A stretch of 64,000 nucleotides of DNA from Sporosarcina ureae (GTDB lineage: Bacteria; Bacillota; Bacilli; Bacillales_A; Planococcaceae), in NCBI RefSeq assembly GCF_002109325.1, contig NZ_CP015348.1, positions 461,501 through 525,500 of the forward strand, given 5' to 3'. The translations under genes and the position numbers were made by a program. This document shows, in pieces, positions 1 to 8,009 of this stretch. The notes under the pieces are model-generated. The model was not told the DNA's origin. It saw only the letters and a program-made list of their open reading frames with translations, and searched no databases. The first letter of the stretch is position 1. Every line of letters begins with the position of its first letter.

Positions 1-695
1 AGGAACTTGTACTTCAAGAAGAGTCTAAGAAAGATCAGTCTGAAGTTGAAGCCCCTGATAAAGAAGTGCCAAATCGCGAAGAATCAAAAAATGTACAACC
101 AACAAATCCTGATACAGATTCATCTAAAAACGTTCAAAGCACACCAAAAGCACAACCGTCAACATCTGCACCTAAGCCACCCGAACCACAAAAACAACCT
201 ACTTCGGCAGCTACGACGCCAATAAAAGATGGTACCTATCAGGTGGGGGCTGATATTGAACCAGGTGAATATCTCGTTTTTTCTAACGGCATTACGCTAC
301 TCGAAAACACAAAAGATCAATCGGGGAATCCTGACAGTATTGTGTTCAACGTTGCACTAGATGGTCGTTCCCACACGTATGTAACACTATTGCATGGAGA
401 ATACTTCACATTAAAAGGTGGAGAAATGTATCCTGTAGCTTCTGCACCTGATATTAAACCAGCTAACGAAATATACAAAGATGGACAATATAAAGTAGGA
501 ACAGATATCCCCGCCGGTACACACACTTTGAAGGTGGATGATCAAAACGATATAGGTTTTTATGAAATCAGTAAAAACAGCAGACAAGATATGATAGACC
601 TTCTCGTAAGTGATGTAGTAGAAGGTGAAACGTCTATTAACGTAACGGATGGTCAATATTTGACGATAAGGAATGCTTATCTAGAAGCACAATAA
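1..695 (+). CDS. Partial secreted/surface-type protein with two DGxYxVGxDI repeats
   Basis: The reading frame is open to the left window edge, so the gene starts outside. A GTG at 66 is an internal codon, not a convincing start, because acidic low-complexity codons continue upstream of it. The visible part has a Glu/Lys/Pro/Gln/Ser-rich linker (to about position 220), typical of the stalk after a signal peptide or lipobox. Two related modules follow, the first opening DGTYQVGADIEPGEY and the second DGQYKVGTDIPAGTH, each ending in a beta-rich stretch (YFTLKGG, YLTIRNA). Such repeats occur in Bacillales lipoproteins and cell-surface proteins of unknown function. Surface location is inferred from composition only, because the N-terminus is not visible. 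A strong hairpin follows the stop directly. Confidence 0.7.
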   Translation, partial: ELVLQEESKKDQSEVEAPDKEVPNREESKNVQPTNPDTDSSKNVQSTPKAQPSTSAPKPPEPQKQPTSAATTPIKDGTYQVGADIEPGEYLVFSNGITLLENTKDQSGNPDSIVFNVALDGRSHTYVTLLHGEYFTLKGGEMYPVASAPDIKPANEIYKDGQYKVGTDIPAGTHTLKVDDQNDIGFYEISKNSRQDMIDLLVSDVVEGETSINVTDGQYLTIRNAYLEAQ

Positions 696-737
696 AAGAA
701 CACGCAAAACCATCACTGGTTTTGCGTGTTCTTTCGC
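695..737. terminator. Bidirectional rho-independent terminator
   Basis: A 17-bp perfect stem (695-711 with 718-734) has a 6-nt loop and flanking A and T runs. It lies between the converging repeat-protein gene and the DoxX gene and can serve both. Confidence 0.85.
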
Positions 738-739
738 TT

Positions 740-1093
740 TTATACTTTTCGAACCTTCAACACCCACCAAATTAATACGAATTGTAATGGAAGTCGAATC
801 CACAATGCCGCTGCAGGCAAATCATAATTTTCTGCTGTGAGTGCCATATAAATATTAACCGGTAATACAAGAACTAAAAATACCGCAATTAAAAAACCAG
901 TAACATAGCGCGTTCTCTTCAAAAATAAACCGACAGCCAATGCAATTTCCATTATACCTGATATGTAAACAATGGCTTTTCTAAATGGTATCCATTCGGG
1001 CATGGCCCCTGTAAAGAATGACTCCAATGCAAAGTGTCCAATTCCTACTGCAAAAAAGAACAAACAAAATGCATATAATGCAAATTTTTTCAT
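740..1093 (-). CDS. DoxX-family small membrane protein
   Basis: 117 residues with four hydrophobic segments (about 5-25, 42-60, 65-88 and 95-112). The layout matches DoxX/DoxD-like proteins: an N-terminal helix ending in GxGHF, then EIALAVGLFL and a C-terminal FVLIWWVLKV segment. It is an inner-membrane protein. Family members have been linked to thiosulfate:quinone oxidoreductase-type or redox-stress roles, but nothing here fixes a substrate. The start follows a good Shine-Dalgarno (AAGGAG). It is apparently monocistronic, convergent with the upstream gene across a shared terminator. The next gene is a persulfide/CoA-disulfide enzyme; a functional link is only suggestive. Confidence 0.75.
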   Translation of the reverse strand: MKKFALYAFCLFFFAVGIGHFALESFFTGAMPEWIPFRKAIVYISGIMEIALAVGLFLKRTRYVTGFLIAVFLVLVLPVNIYMALTAENYDLPAAALWIRLPLQFVLIWWVLKVRKV

Positions 1094-1212
1094 AAAATGA
1101 TCTCCTTACTTTCCTCTACTTTGCTTGTGCCCTTTATAGCTCCCTCATAAACCTCATTTCACTAGATTATTATATCAAAATATAATACGAGCTACTACTG
1201 ATTTAAATTCAT

Positions 1213-1247
1213 TAAAAAAGCCTACATTCCTTAAAGGAACGTAGGCT
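1213..1247 (-). terminator. Terminator of the CoA-disulfide reductase gene
   Basis: An inverted repeat (AGCCTACATTCC / GGAACGTAGGCT on the + strand) is followed, read on the - strand, by a run of six T. It lies just downstream of the reductase stop. Confidence 0.8.
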
Positions 1248-1258
1248 GCAAAGTATAA

Positions 1259-2947
1259 TTAATTAAAATTATAAGCTGTCAAAATTTTCTCCCTATCCGA
1301 TACTACATCATTGAAGTATTCATACAAAGAAATGCCTAGGAATGAACCTGAGATATTGACAATATTATCAAAACCACTATTTTGCAACGCCATTAACGCG
1401 TTATAACTGCGTTGTGAAGATCGGCAATGAACATAGACCGGTACATCCTTTGGCACTTCATTCATGCGGTCGCGCAGCTGGCTGAGTGGTATGTTTATCG
1501 CATTCACTAAGTGACCATTCGCAAATTCATTCTCTTCACGCACATCAATAATTACAGCGTTTTGCTCTACCAATTCACGCACTTCGGATACATGAACTTG
1601 ATTAAAACGACCATATAATATATTCAATGCAACAAGTGCTGCGAGATTGACGACATCTTTAGCTGTGCTATACATAGGCGAATAGGTCAACTCTAGTTCT
1701 TTTAGATCTTCCAGCGTTCCACCCATTGAAATGAGAGTTGCGATGACATCAATCCTCTTATCCGCATTTCCTTTACCAATTGCCTGAGCCCCTAATACTT
1801 TTCCTGTTGGTACTTCAAACACTAATTTGAAGTGAAGTGGATTACTGTTAGGCATTAATGAAACTTTATCAGCAGCGATTATATACACGCTGTCATGTTG
1901 GATTCCTGCTTGTGTCGCCATTTTTTCATTGAGACCTGTAGAGGCTGCTGCCAAGTCGAAAATCTGTATACTCGAAGAGCCAATGACACCTTTATTTTGA
2001 TGAGGAATTCCATACATATGATCCGCCGCGGCACGCGCCTGACGCTGTGCAGGTCCCGCTAGAGCAAGTCTTGTTGGTTTATGAAGAAGTTGATGGTAGA
2101 CTTCAATCGCGTCACCAACAGCATAGATCGAACTGTCGCTTGTTCGGTAATTAGCATCTACTTTTATACCGCCAAGCTCACCGATTTCCAAATCTGCTTC
2201 TTCCGCTAGTCTGGTTTCAGGGCGAACACCAATGGCCAAAACAACGACCTGAGCTTCTACTTGTTTACCAGAATTCAACGTAACGTCTGTATCAGTTATT
2301 TTAGCTAAACCATCTTCAACTATTACATCGATTCCTTTATCGATCATTTCCTTATGCAGAATTTGAACCATATCATAATCAAAAGGCACCATGATTTGAT
2401 TGGCAAATTCAATCAACGATACATTTCGTCCAGCGAGCTTTAAGTTTTCTGCTACTTCGACTCCGATGAACCCTCCGCCAATTACCGCAATATTATTGAT
2501 ATCTTTTGTTTGAATATAATTTTGCAGATGCTCTATATCTTCCACGTTGCGAACTGTAAAGACATTTTTTGAATTGACACCTTCTAGATTCGGCACTATT
2601 GGACTCGCTCCAGGTGATAGCACTAGTCGATCGTAGCTTTCTTCATACATTTCACCTGTCAGCATATTCAAAATGGTCACAGTTTTTTCTTTCCTATTAA
2701 TCGCTGTTACTTCTTGTCTGACACGCGCTTCGATATTATATTTATTTTTAAATGCTACTGGATCCATTAATACGAGCTTATCGCTATCTTCCACAATCCC
2801 ACTGAGATAAAACGGTAAAGAACAGTTGGAGAAAGATACGTGCGGTCCTTTTTCAAACATAATAATTTCCGCTTGCTCATCCATACGTCGAATTCGCGCA
2901 GCTGTGGATGCTCCCCCTGCTACTCCGCCAATGATAACAAATTTCAT
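1259..2947 (-). CDS. cdr: CoA-disulfide reductase with C-terminal rhodanese domain (CoADR-RHD)
   Basis: A flavoprotein of the pyridine nucleotide-disulfide oxidoreductase family that reduces CoA disulfide or CoA persulfide with NAD(P)H, fused to a rhodanese. The first Rossmann motif GGVAGGAS is at residues 7-14, the active-site Cys is in SNCSLPFY (Cys42), and a second NAD-binding motif is GGGFIGVE. The dimerisation domain follows, then a rhodanese module with active-site loop CRSSQRS (Cys508 of 562). The start at 2947 follows AAGGGGATGG. A longer reading to 3022 is ruled out because the promoter lies inside it. CoADR-RHD enzymes of Bacillus and Staphylococcus relatives work in persulfide and low-molecular-weight thiol homeostasis. 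The CsoR/CstR-type operator in the promoter supports control by reactive sulfur, or less likely copper. No cstR or csoR gene lies in the window. Confidence 0.93.
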   Translation of the reverse strand: MKFVIIGGVAGGASTAARIRRMDEQAEIIMFEKGPHVSFSNCSLPFYLSGIVEDSDKLVLMDPVAFKNKYNIEARVRQEVTAINRKEKTVTILNMLTGEMYEESYDRLVLSPGASPIVPNLEGVNSKNVFTVRNVEDIEHLQNYIQTKDINNIAVIGGGFIGVEVAENLKLAGRNVSLIEFANQIMVPFDYDMVQILHKEMIDKGIDVIVEDGLAKITDTDVTLNSGKQVEAQVVVLAIGVRPETRLAEEADLEIGELGGIKVDANYRTSDSSIYAVGDAIEVYHQLLHKPTRLALAGPAQRQARAAADHMYGIPHQNKGVIGSSSIQIFDLAAASTGLNEKMATQAGIQHDSVYIIAADKVSLMPNSNPLHFKLVFEVPTGKVLGAQAIGKGNADKRIDVIATLISMGGTLEDLKELELTYSPMYSTAKDVVNLAALVALNILYGRFNQVHVSEVRELVEQNAVIIDVREENEFANGHLVNAINIPLSQLRDRMNEVPKDVPVYVHCRSSQRSYNALMALQNSGFDNIVNISGSFLGISLYEYFNDVVSDREKILTAYNFN

Positions 2948-2984
2948 TTTGCCATCCCCTTGTTTTGTAATTAACCTTAAATAA

Positions 2985-3013
2985 ACTATATACCCCTGCG
3001 GGTATATAGTCAA
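2985..3013 (-). promoter_or_regulatory. Sigma-A promoter with embedded CsoR/CstR-type operator
   Basis: On the - strand, TTGACT (3008-3013) and TATAGT (2985-2990) are separated by exactly 17 bp. The spacer is a GC-rich core, ATACCCGCAGGGGTAT, within a near-perfect palindrome spanning 2985-3010. This matches the ATACCCC/GGGGTAT type of site bound by CsoR-family repressors (CsoR for Cu(I), CstR for persulfide). RNA polymerase and repressor could not bind together. Confidence 0.8.
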
Positions 3014-3054
3014 TAAATTCATTTTAGACTCGAAGTTAATTTAAAGTGTAGGGA

Positions 3055-5007
3055 TTAATTCGACATATCTGCCAGCAAACGTCTTAGAACGACTAATGTT
3101 TCTCTTCTCAAAACGTGAGCTTTTTCAATTGATAACTCACTGTTCTTGTCAAAAGATGAAGCACGAACAGTATGTACCCAACGCGTCATATATTCTACAA
3201 CTTTTAGTTTATCTGCATCCGTTTTTAACAAGCTTGTACCATTTTCTCTTAAATAATGATAAAGACTTCCGAGCGTAATATAGTGATAGTATTGCTCACT
3301 ACCGATTTCAACAGAAGTTAATCCTGTTTCATGTATCACTACATCTAGTAAAGGCATATTCTCTTTTTCTGCCTTCGCTTTAATCAGAACATGACTGAGA
3401 AACTCTTCTACTGCTTTTACATAATCCGCGATAACAAAAGCGAGCTTCTGACTCGGTTGCTGATTGTCTAGTGGCATGTCTTTAGTCAATTCATGCCACT
3501 TTGCTTCAGCAGAAGGCAATAGACGTTTTACTTCTTGTGATTTTACTAAACGTGATAATTGAGATCCTGCTTTTTCAAAACGTTCTTCTTCTGATTTTGT
3601 GAAGAGTAACGCACTATGGGAGTGCAATGATGTAAAGGATTCTTCCAACAAAACCATCGCCTGCTTTTGGTCGATTGGTTTCAGATCGTATTGTTCTGCC
3701 TTTTGTATGACCGCTTCTACTTCATGGGATAAGTCATCCAAGTAAAACTCTGTCAAGAATTCATCCAATTGTATCAACGCATCGGAAATCATGATTTCAC
3801 GGTACGTGATTCCTTCGTCAGGTATTAATGACAGAACACGATTTCTCAACTTCATGCCTTCATTGCCCAGTTCCCAGCCAATTAGTAAATTTAGCGCAGG
3901 CTCCTTCGTGTTCCCTTCTTCAGACGTCAATGTTTTATCTGCTTTATAAAAACAAATCATTGCATTTAATAAGTTTCTTAACATCACGTCTTGATCTTCA
4001 AACGGTAATTCAGAAAAATTCGCTGTACACATTTCTTCAATTTCACATTCATAAAAGAAGAAGTTGAAATCGGCCTGGATAAAGGAATCTTCATTGATTT
4101 TCCCGCCATGTTGCTCTTCAATAACATTCTTCATTCGTAAAATGTACTCGGAAATCTTTGTTAATTGGGAAACGATATCCCCTTTATATTTTTCAATACG
4201 GTATTGAACTGCTTGTATATCTCCATGAAGAACATGTACGGCGTGATAATCATGTGCAGACTTGGAAAGATTCACTAGACTAATGACAGTCGGAATATCA
4301 TTCAAATCAAATAGATCGTTAAACGTGATATAGAATTCCAGCCCGACGCTATGCATGTCCTTATATTTCATCATATGAATCAAACGCTCACAAAAACTCC
4401 GCTTTGTCGCGAAGTCGATCAATGTATCGTTATGGACGACTTGCAGAAATAGATCATACAGATTCATGATGGTCTTTTTCGTAACACTTTCCAAAATATC
4501 CGGATTCCTTGTTTTTTCCATTAAAACACAAAGCTCATTAAAATATCTCGCTAGTGTCTGCATGTGATCGGCACGTGTATGAATCAATGTTGCACATAAT
4601 GGATAGATCTTTTTATTGAATAACTCCCAAGACTCTGCCACATGTCCTTCATTATTGAAGAAATAGTACCACAGATGATATCTCCAATCTCCTTTGGCCT
4701 TCGTGTCTTGATCCAGCTCAAAAGGATCGAAATCTTCACCATAAGCTAGTGCGAGCAACGTTTCATTATATTGACTCGCTAGCGTAATTTCACTCTCATA
4801 CAAGTCAGATAGTTCTACGAGCAATGCATATCGGTCATCATCCCTGCATTCGTTAATTACTTTCGTAAACGAAGGATGGTCGATGACATGACAAACATCC
4901 AAGTGACGCCCTTTTAGCAACCACTGACGCAGCATATAATCCAGAAACTCTTCCGAATCTAAATATGCCCCAAAATGTCGGGCTGAAAATTCCTGATAAA
5001 TATCCAA
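3055..5007 (-). CDS. Uncharacterised 650-residue all-helical soluble protein
   Basis: I do not recognise this protein. It starts MDIYQEFSARHFG. It is rich in Glu, Leu, His and Tyr, predicted almost entirely alpha-helical, with no signal peptide, membrane segment or obvious nucleotide-binding motif. A central part (about 240-330) reads like TPR/HAT-type helical pairs. The last 130 residues (helices with YVKAVEEFLSHVL, LGSLYHYLREN and RWVHTVRAS, then LRRETLVVLRRLL) resemble the helical bundle of HEPN-like domains. The canonical R-x4-6-H motif is not evident, so this is only a structural guess. It appears monocistronic. Its promoter region contains a perfect 10-bp inverted repeat. Base composition does not differ obviously from its neighbours. 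Confidence 0.8.
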   Translation of the reverse strand: MDIYQEFSARHFGAYLDSEEFLDYMLRQWLLKGRHLDVCHVIDHPSFTKVINECRDDDRYALLVELSDLYESEITLASQYNETLLALAYGEDFDPFELDQDTKAKGDWRYHLWYYFFNNEGHVAESWELFNKKIYPLCATLIHTRADHMQTLARYFNELCVLMEKTRNPDILESVTKKTIMNLYDLFLQVVHNDTLIDFATKRSFCERLIHMMKYKDMHSVGLEFYITFNDLFDLNDIPTVISLVNLSKSAHDYHAVHVLHGDIQAVQYRIEKYKGDIVSQLTKISEYILRMKNVIEEQHGGKINEDSFIQADFNFFFYECEIEEMCTANFSELPFEDQDVMLRNLLNAMICFYKADKTLTSEEGNTKEPALNLLIGWELGNEGMKLRNRVLSLIPDEGITYREIMISDALIQLDEFLTEFYLDDLSHEVEAVIQKAEQYDLKPIDQKQAMVLLEESFTSLHSHSALLFTKSEEERFEKAGSQLSRLVKSQEVKRLLPSAEAKWHELTKDMPLDNQQPSQKLAFVIADYVKAVEEFLSHVLIKAKAEKENMPLLDVVIHETGLTSVEIGSEQYYHYITLGSLYHYLRENGTSLLKTDADKLKVVEYMTRWVHTVRASSFDKNSELSIEKAHVLRRETLVVLRRLLADMSN

Positions 5008-5055
5008 ACTAATTCCCCCTTAACCTCTACCCACTCGTTGATCTGTACGAATAAC

Positions 5056-5083
5056 AAACTTTATTCAAAGTATAATAAAGTTT
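5056..5083. promoter_or_regulatory. Palindrome overlapping a -10-like element upstream of the 650-residue protein
   Basis: AAACTTTATT (5056-5065) and AATAAAGTTT (5074-5083) form a perfect 10-bp inverted repeat with an 8-nt centre. Read on the - strand, TATACT runs across the junction of arm and centre. The site is about 50 bp upstream of the start codon at 5007. Candidate operator; the regulator is unknown. Confidence 0.4.
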
Positions 5084-5187
5084 GAGCTATCCCTATCATA
5101 TCGCGATTACCTATTTTTCTCTACCTAGAAATCATAGTTTCAAGAAAGCTAGACTGACAGTGATATAAATTTATTTTATTATAGACA

Positions 5188-5232
5188 AAAATATAGAACA
5201 TTCCATATTCCACGGAAGTGCTCTATATTTTT
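5188..5232 (-). terminator. Terminator downstream of the YozG-like gene
   Basis: Imperfect hairpin (AAATATAGA...CC / GG...TCTATATTT) with a T run; it ends the yoaS-yozG-like operon. Confidence 0.6.
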
Positions 5233-5268
5233 AAAATTTTTTATAAAATTATTACATTCACTTACTTT

Positions 5269-5496
5269 CTAATCTGGACTTACTGTATCTTCCTCCATTT
5301 TGTATTCTAATATATCGCCAGGCTGACACTCTAAAGCTTTACAAATCGAGTCCAAAGTTGAAAGTCGAATGGCCTTCGCCTTTCCATTTTTCAGTATTGA
5401 AATATTGGCCATTGTAATTCCAACTCGTTCGGAAAGTTCTGTAACACTCATTTTTCTCTTAGCTAACATTACATCAATATTGATTATAATTGTCAT
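5269..5496 (-). CDS. yozG: XRE/Cro-type transcriptional regulator, YozG-like
   Basis: A 75-residue helix-turn-helix protein. The Cro/CI fold is seen as MLAKRKMSVTELSERVGI, the recognition helix around MANISILKNGKAKAIR, and LDSICKALECQPGDILEY. This is the usual form of minimal one-domain regulators paired with a membrane partner. The start is placed at ATG 5496, after GAGGTGA. The GTG three codons upstream lies inside the ribosome binding site and is not used. It is the second gene after the DUF2975 gene (15 bp apart), the same pairing as yoaS-yozG in B. subtilis. The target genes are unknown; the pair may respond to a membrane or peptide signal. Confidence 0.85.
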   Translation of the reverse strand: MTIIINIDVMLAKRKMSVTELSERVGITMANISILKNGKAKAIRLSTLDSICKALECQPGDILEYKMEEDTVSPD

Positions 5497-5511
5497 GTTA
5501 TTCACCTCAGC

Positions 5512-6003
5512 TCAGACTATTAAATCATTTTCCTCTTTTATATCTATCGCTTCTTTTAAAAGCCTTTGCAAAACAGCAGCAAAAACGGCAATCACTATGG
5601 ATGCAAAGATAGGGATCATTCCGACTATAACGAGACCCGGAGCGTCATCTATCTCCGCCATGATAAAGACGAATGGAAGAGCTACTGCATACAAGCCGCT
5701 GATTATGATCGCACAGTATTTAATTTTCTTTAAAGCCCTAACAGATATCTCAGAGAAAGCTTGATTTTTATCAATAAAGTTTAATAAGTTAAAGGTCTGA
5801 TATAATGCGAAATAAAATGGAATCACCGAAATATACATGACTGCTAAAATACTATATACCACATATGCAAAATCCCAACCTCTACCTGCAGCTTCGCTTG
5901 CCTCATACGCTAACTGCGGCAATAAAAATATGCATAAAGCTAGAACTGGAATTCCTATAAATATAACAGCTAACTTTAAGAATAGCGTTGTTCCACGTTT
6001 CAT
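5512..6003 (-). CDS. yoaS: DUF2975 membrane protein, YoaS-like
   Basis: 163 residues with four transmembrane segments (about 10-30, 45-70, 95-118 and 127-150) and a short charged C-terminus (LKEAIDIKEENDLIV). This is the DUF2975 pattern. The start is ATG 6003, six bases after GAGGTG; the GTG three codons upstream is inside the Shine-Dalgarno. It is the first gene of a two-gene unit with a YozG-like regulator. In such pairs the membrane protein is thought to sense or sequester the regulator, but that is inference. The role is unknown. Confidence 0.8.
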   Translation of the reverse strand: MKRGTTLFLKLAVIFIGIPVLALCIFLLPQLAYEASEAAGRGWDFAYVVYSILAVMYISVIPFYFALYQTFNLLNFIDKNQAFSEISVRALKKIKYCAIIISGLYAVALPFVFIMAEIDDAPGLVIVGMIPIFASIVIAVFAAVLQRLLKEAIDIKEENDLIV

Positions 6004-6198
6004 AAAACGCACCTCATTTATTTTCTATATTGTAAATTTCACTTTAACACTTAATTTATCGATTAACAATAAATATATTTCGTTTATTAATATATTATTA
6101 TCGCTAAGCATCTAACATATCTTCTTTTCGAAACAAAACGGTAGAAAATTTCTTGAAACTGTAAATATCTTCATGACGCTCTCGCAATATTGTTAATT

Positions 6199-6245
6199 GA
6201 AAAACGCTGGCCTCATTTATATTAAATAAATGGGGTCAGCGTTTA
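6199..6245 (-). terminator. Terminator of the first PhnB-like gene
   Basis: A long AT-rich hairpin (AAACGCTG...CATTTA / TAAATG...CAGCGTTT) with a T run on the - strand, about 90 bp after the stop at 6335. Confidence 0.7.
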
Positions 6246-6334
6246 ATTGTTCATTATTTTGTCTACAAAATAAAAAGTGTGTCTAGGCTTTCAATTAAGC
6301 AGCCGATTGTGAAATATCTCAAGTTCCTTTTACA

Positions 6335-6733
6335 TTACTCTGGTAAGTTCAACTGCCAAGAAATTCCGAATTGGTCATTCAGCCATCCGAATTTTTTACT
6401 GAAGCCATAGTTATCTAAAGGCATGAGTGCTGTACCATTTTGCATCATTTTTTCATAAAGTCTGTCAATTTCCTCTTCAGAATCGCATGTTAAATAAATA
6501 GAAAATGATGGCGTAAACGTAAACTCATGATCGATATGGCTGTCGATACACATGAACTCTTGTCCTTTTAACGAAAATACCGCTTGTATGACTGTACCTT
6601 CTTCACCAGGCCCTTCCGCTCCGTATCGAATAATACTTTTAATTTCTGAATCCTCGATGAGTGAAGTGTAGTATTTCATAGCTTCTTCTGCGGTACCGCC
6701 TTGAAACATTAAAAAAGGTTTGACGTCTTTCAT
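6335..6733 (-). CDS. VOC-superfamily protein, PhnB-like
   Basis: 132 residues with the glyoxalase/bleomycin-resistance fold in the PhnB/3-dmu-9_3-mt arrangement: KPFLMFQGGTAEEAMKYY at the N-terminus, a QAVFSLKGQEFMCIDS strand and a C-terminal WLNDQFGISWQLNLP. These proteins are small cytosolic dimers. The enzymatic role of most members, including this one, is unknown. The start follows AAAGGGAAG. It lies in a row of five unrelated or distantly related small one-domain genes, each with its own spacing and none clearly co-transcribed. A second PhnB-like paralogue is at 7458-7886. Confidence 0.85.
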   Translation of the reverse strand: MKDVKPFLMFQGGTAEEAMKYYTSLIEDSEIKSIIRYGAEGPGEEGTVIQAVFSLKGQEFMCIDSHIDHEFTFTPSFSIYLTCDSEEEIDRLYEKMMQNGTALMPLDNYGFSKKFGWLNDQFGISWQLNLPE

Positions 6734-6804
6734 ATATAACTTCCCTTTCTTTACATTAACTTTATTTTTGATTAAACTATTTTAACTAGCTATTTCAACA
6801 TGTA

Positions 6805-7302
6805 TTACCCTTTGTAGCTAACTTCACCTGTTTCAACTAATTCCTTCAGTCCCATAAACATATAATTCCAGCCTACTTCAGTACCATCACGCATTTCGTC
6901 AAGTGCTATTTTAATCTCAGGATCTGTCGAATTCAATTCTTGAGCAACATGGATCAATTGTAAGAATGTCATCTCGCAGCCTTTCTCTAGCTCTTTTAGC
7001 TCAACTGTTAGCGTATCTTCTAAATCGCTCATTTCTGGCATCTTAAAAGTGAGTTTGATTTTTTTAGGAGAATCAAGTTCAAGGTATTCGCCAATCGCAC
7101 GGTAATCTTGTCCTCCTCTGTGGTCAATAATTTCCCAAGTACCGCCCACTTGAGGATTATTTCGAGTCACTTTATTCGTTCCTTCCAACGTGAAGAACCA
7201 TTTTCTCATCATTTCTGGTTTTAACCAAGCATCAAATACTATTTCAGGTGCCACTTCAAAATTTCTTATCATTTTCAAACTTGTAGATGAAACTTTACTC
7301 AT
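6805..7302 (-). CDS. SRPBCC-fold protein, AHSA1 (activator of Hsp90 ATPase homologue 1-like) family
   Basis: 165 residues. MIRNFEVAPEIVFDAWLKPEMMRKWF near the start and GGTWEIIDHRGGQDYRAIGEYLELDSPKKI in the middle are typical of AHSA1/START-like proteins, as is the C-terminal GWNYMFMGLKELVE. The fold is a helix-grip hydrophobic cavity; bacterial members have no settled function despite the family name. The start at 7302 follows AAGGGGTG. AHSA1 and PhnB-like genes are often neighbours in Bacillales, as here, which hints at a shared but undefined role. Confidence 0.85.
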   Translation of the reverse strand: MSKVSSTSLKMIRNFEVAPEIVFDAWLKPEMMRKWFFTLEGTNKVTRNNPQVGGTWEIIDHRGGQDYRAIGEYLELDSPKKIKLTFKMPEMSDLEDTLTVELKELEKGCEMTFLQLIHVAQELNSTDPEIKIALDEMRDGTEVGWNYMFMGLKELVETGEVSYKG

Positions 7303-7457
7303 ACTTACACCCCTTATACTTAATTATTGTATTGATCAATAGCAATTTATCGTAGTCATAATTTTTTTCATTCATTAATGAATGTATGAAATATAGTTGA
7401 AACAGCTAATCAATACAAATAAATCACGAATTATTAAGCAGTTTAAATTGAGCGCTA

Positions 7458-7886
7458 TTAATAAGCTGCGAGTTCTTTGTTTACACTCAATTGCCAAATC
7501 ACACCGAATTTATCAGTGATACTACCATAAAGATTTGCCCAGAATGTCTCTTGGAGCTCCATCCCAACAGTTCCACCTTTTTTTAGTTTTTCGTAAATCT
7601 TTTGTAACTTTTTCACTTCGGTGCATTGGTAAGCTAGGCTTATATTGTTGCCAAGCGTGAAAGGAGAACCAGGGAACGTATCTGAAAACATCACAGTGCT
7701 ACCTTCGATAGCTAAGCGAGTATGCATAATTAAGTTTTCGGCTTCTTCTGGAAGAAGGTATTCTGGATTTGATGATTGATCCCCAAAAGTCATAATATTA
7801 GGTTTTTCTGTTTCAAAAACCTCTGTATAAAATTCAACAGCTTCACGGCAATTTCCATTAAACGTTAAATAAATATCAACAGCCAT
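7458..7886 (-). CDS. VOC-superfamily protein, PhnB-like (second copy)
   Basis: 142 residues. DIYLTFNGNCREAVEFYTEVF at the N-terminus, VMFSDTFPGSPFTLGNNISLAYQ in the middle and GSITDKFGVIWQLSVNKE at the end match the PhnB family. It is a distant paralogue of the protein at 6335-6733: the layout is shared but identity is low, so recent duplication is unlikely. The start is preceded by AAAGGAGTGG. Function unknown. The upstream stretch at 7365-7390 has a short ATTCATTAATGAAT palindrome of uncertain meaning. Confidence 0.85.
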   Translation of the reverse strand: MAVDIYLTFNGNCREAVEFYTEVFETEKPNIMTFGDQSSNPEYLLPEEAENLIMHTRLAIEGSTVMFSDTFPGSPFTLGNNISLAYQCTEVKKLQKIYEKLKKGGTVGMELQETFWANLYGSITDKFGVIWQLSVNKELAAY

Positions 7887-8009
7887 ATTCTACCACTCCT
7901 TTAATTTAATCAAAACTAATGTAGTTGATCTGCAAATAAATCCATTAAAATCATTGCAGAACAAAACGTCTCTTTAGTTTAAGATTATATTCCCCACAAA
8001 AAAACATTA

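Noticed and set aside
2948..3022. N-terminal extension of the CoA-disulfide reductase by 25 codons
   Set aside because: It contains the promoter and operator and lacks a ribosome binding site; the flavin motif begins right after ATG 2947.
3055..5007. Calling the 650-residue protein an anti-phage HEPN nuclease
   Set aside because: No R-x4-6-H motif and no partner toxin, antitoxin or defence gene nearby; only the fold impression remains.
7365..7390. ATTCATTAATGAAT palindrome as a FadR box
   Set aside because: The order of half-sites is reversed relative to TGAATGA...TCATTCA, and the neighbouring genes are not fatty-acid genes.
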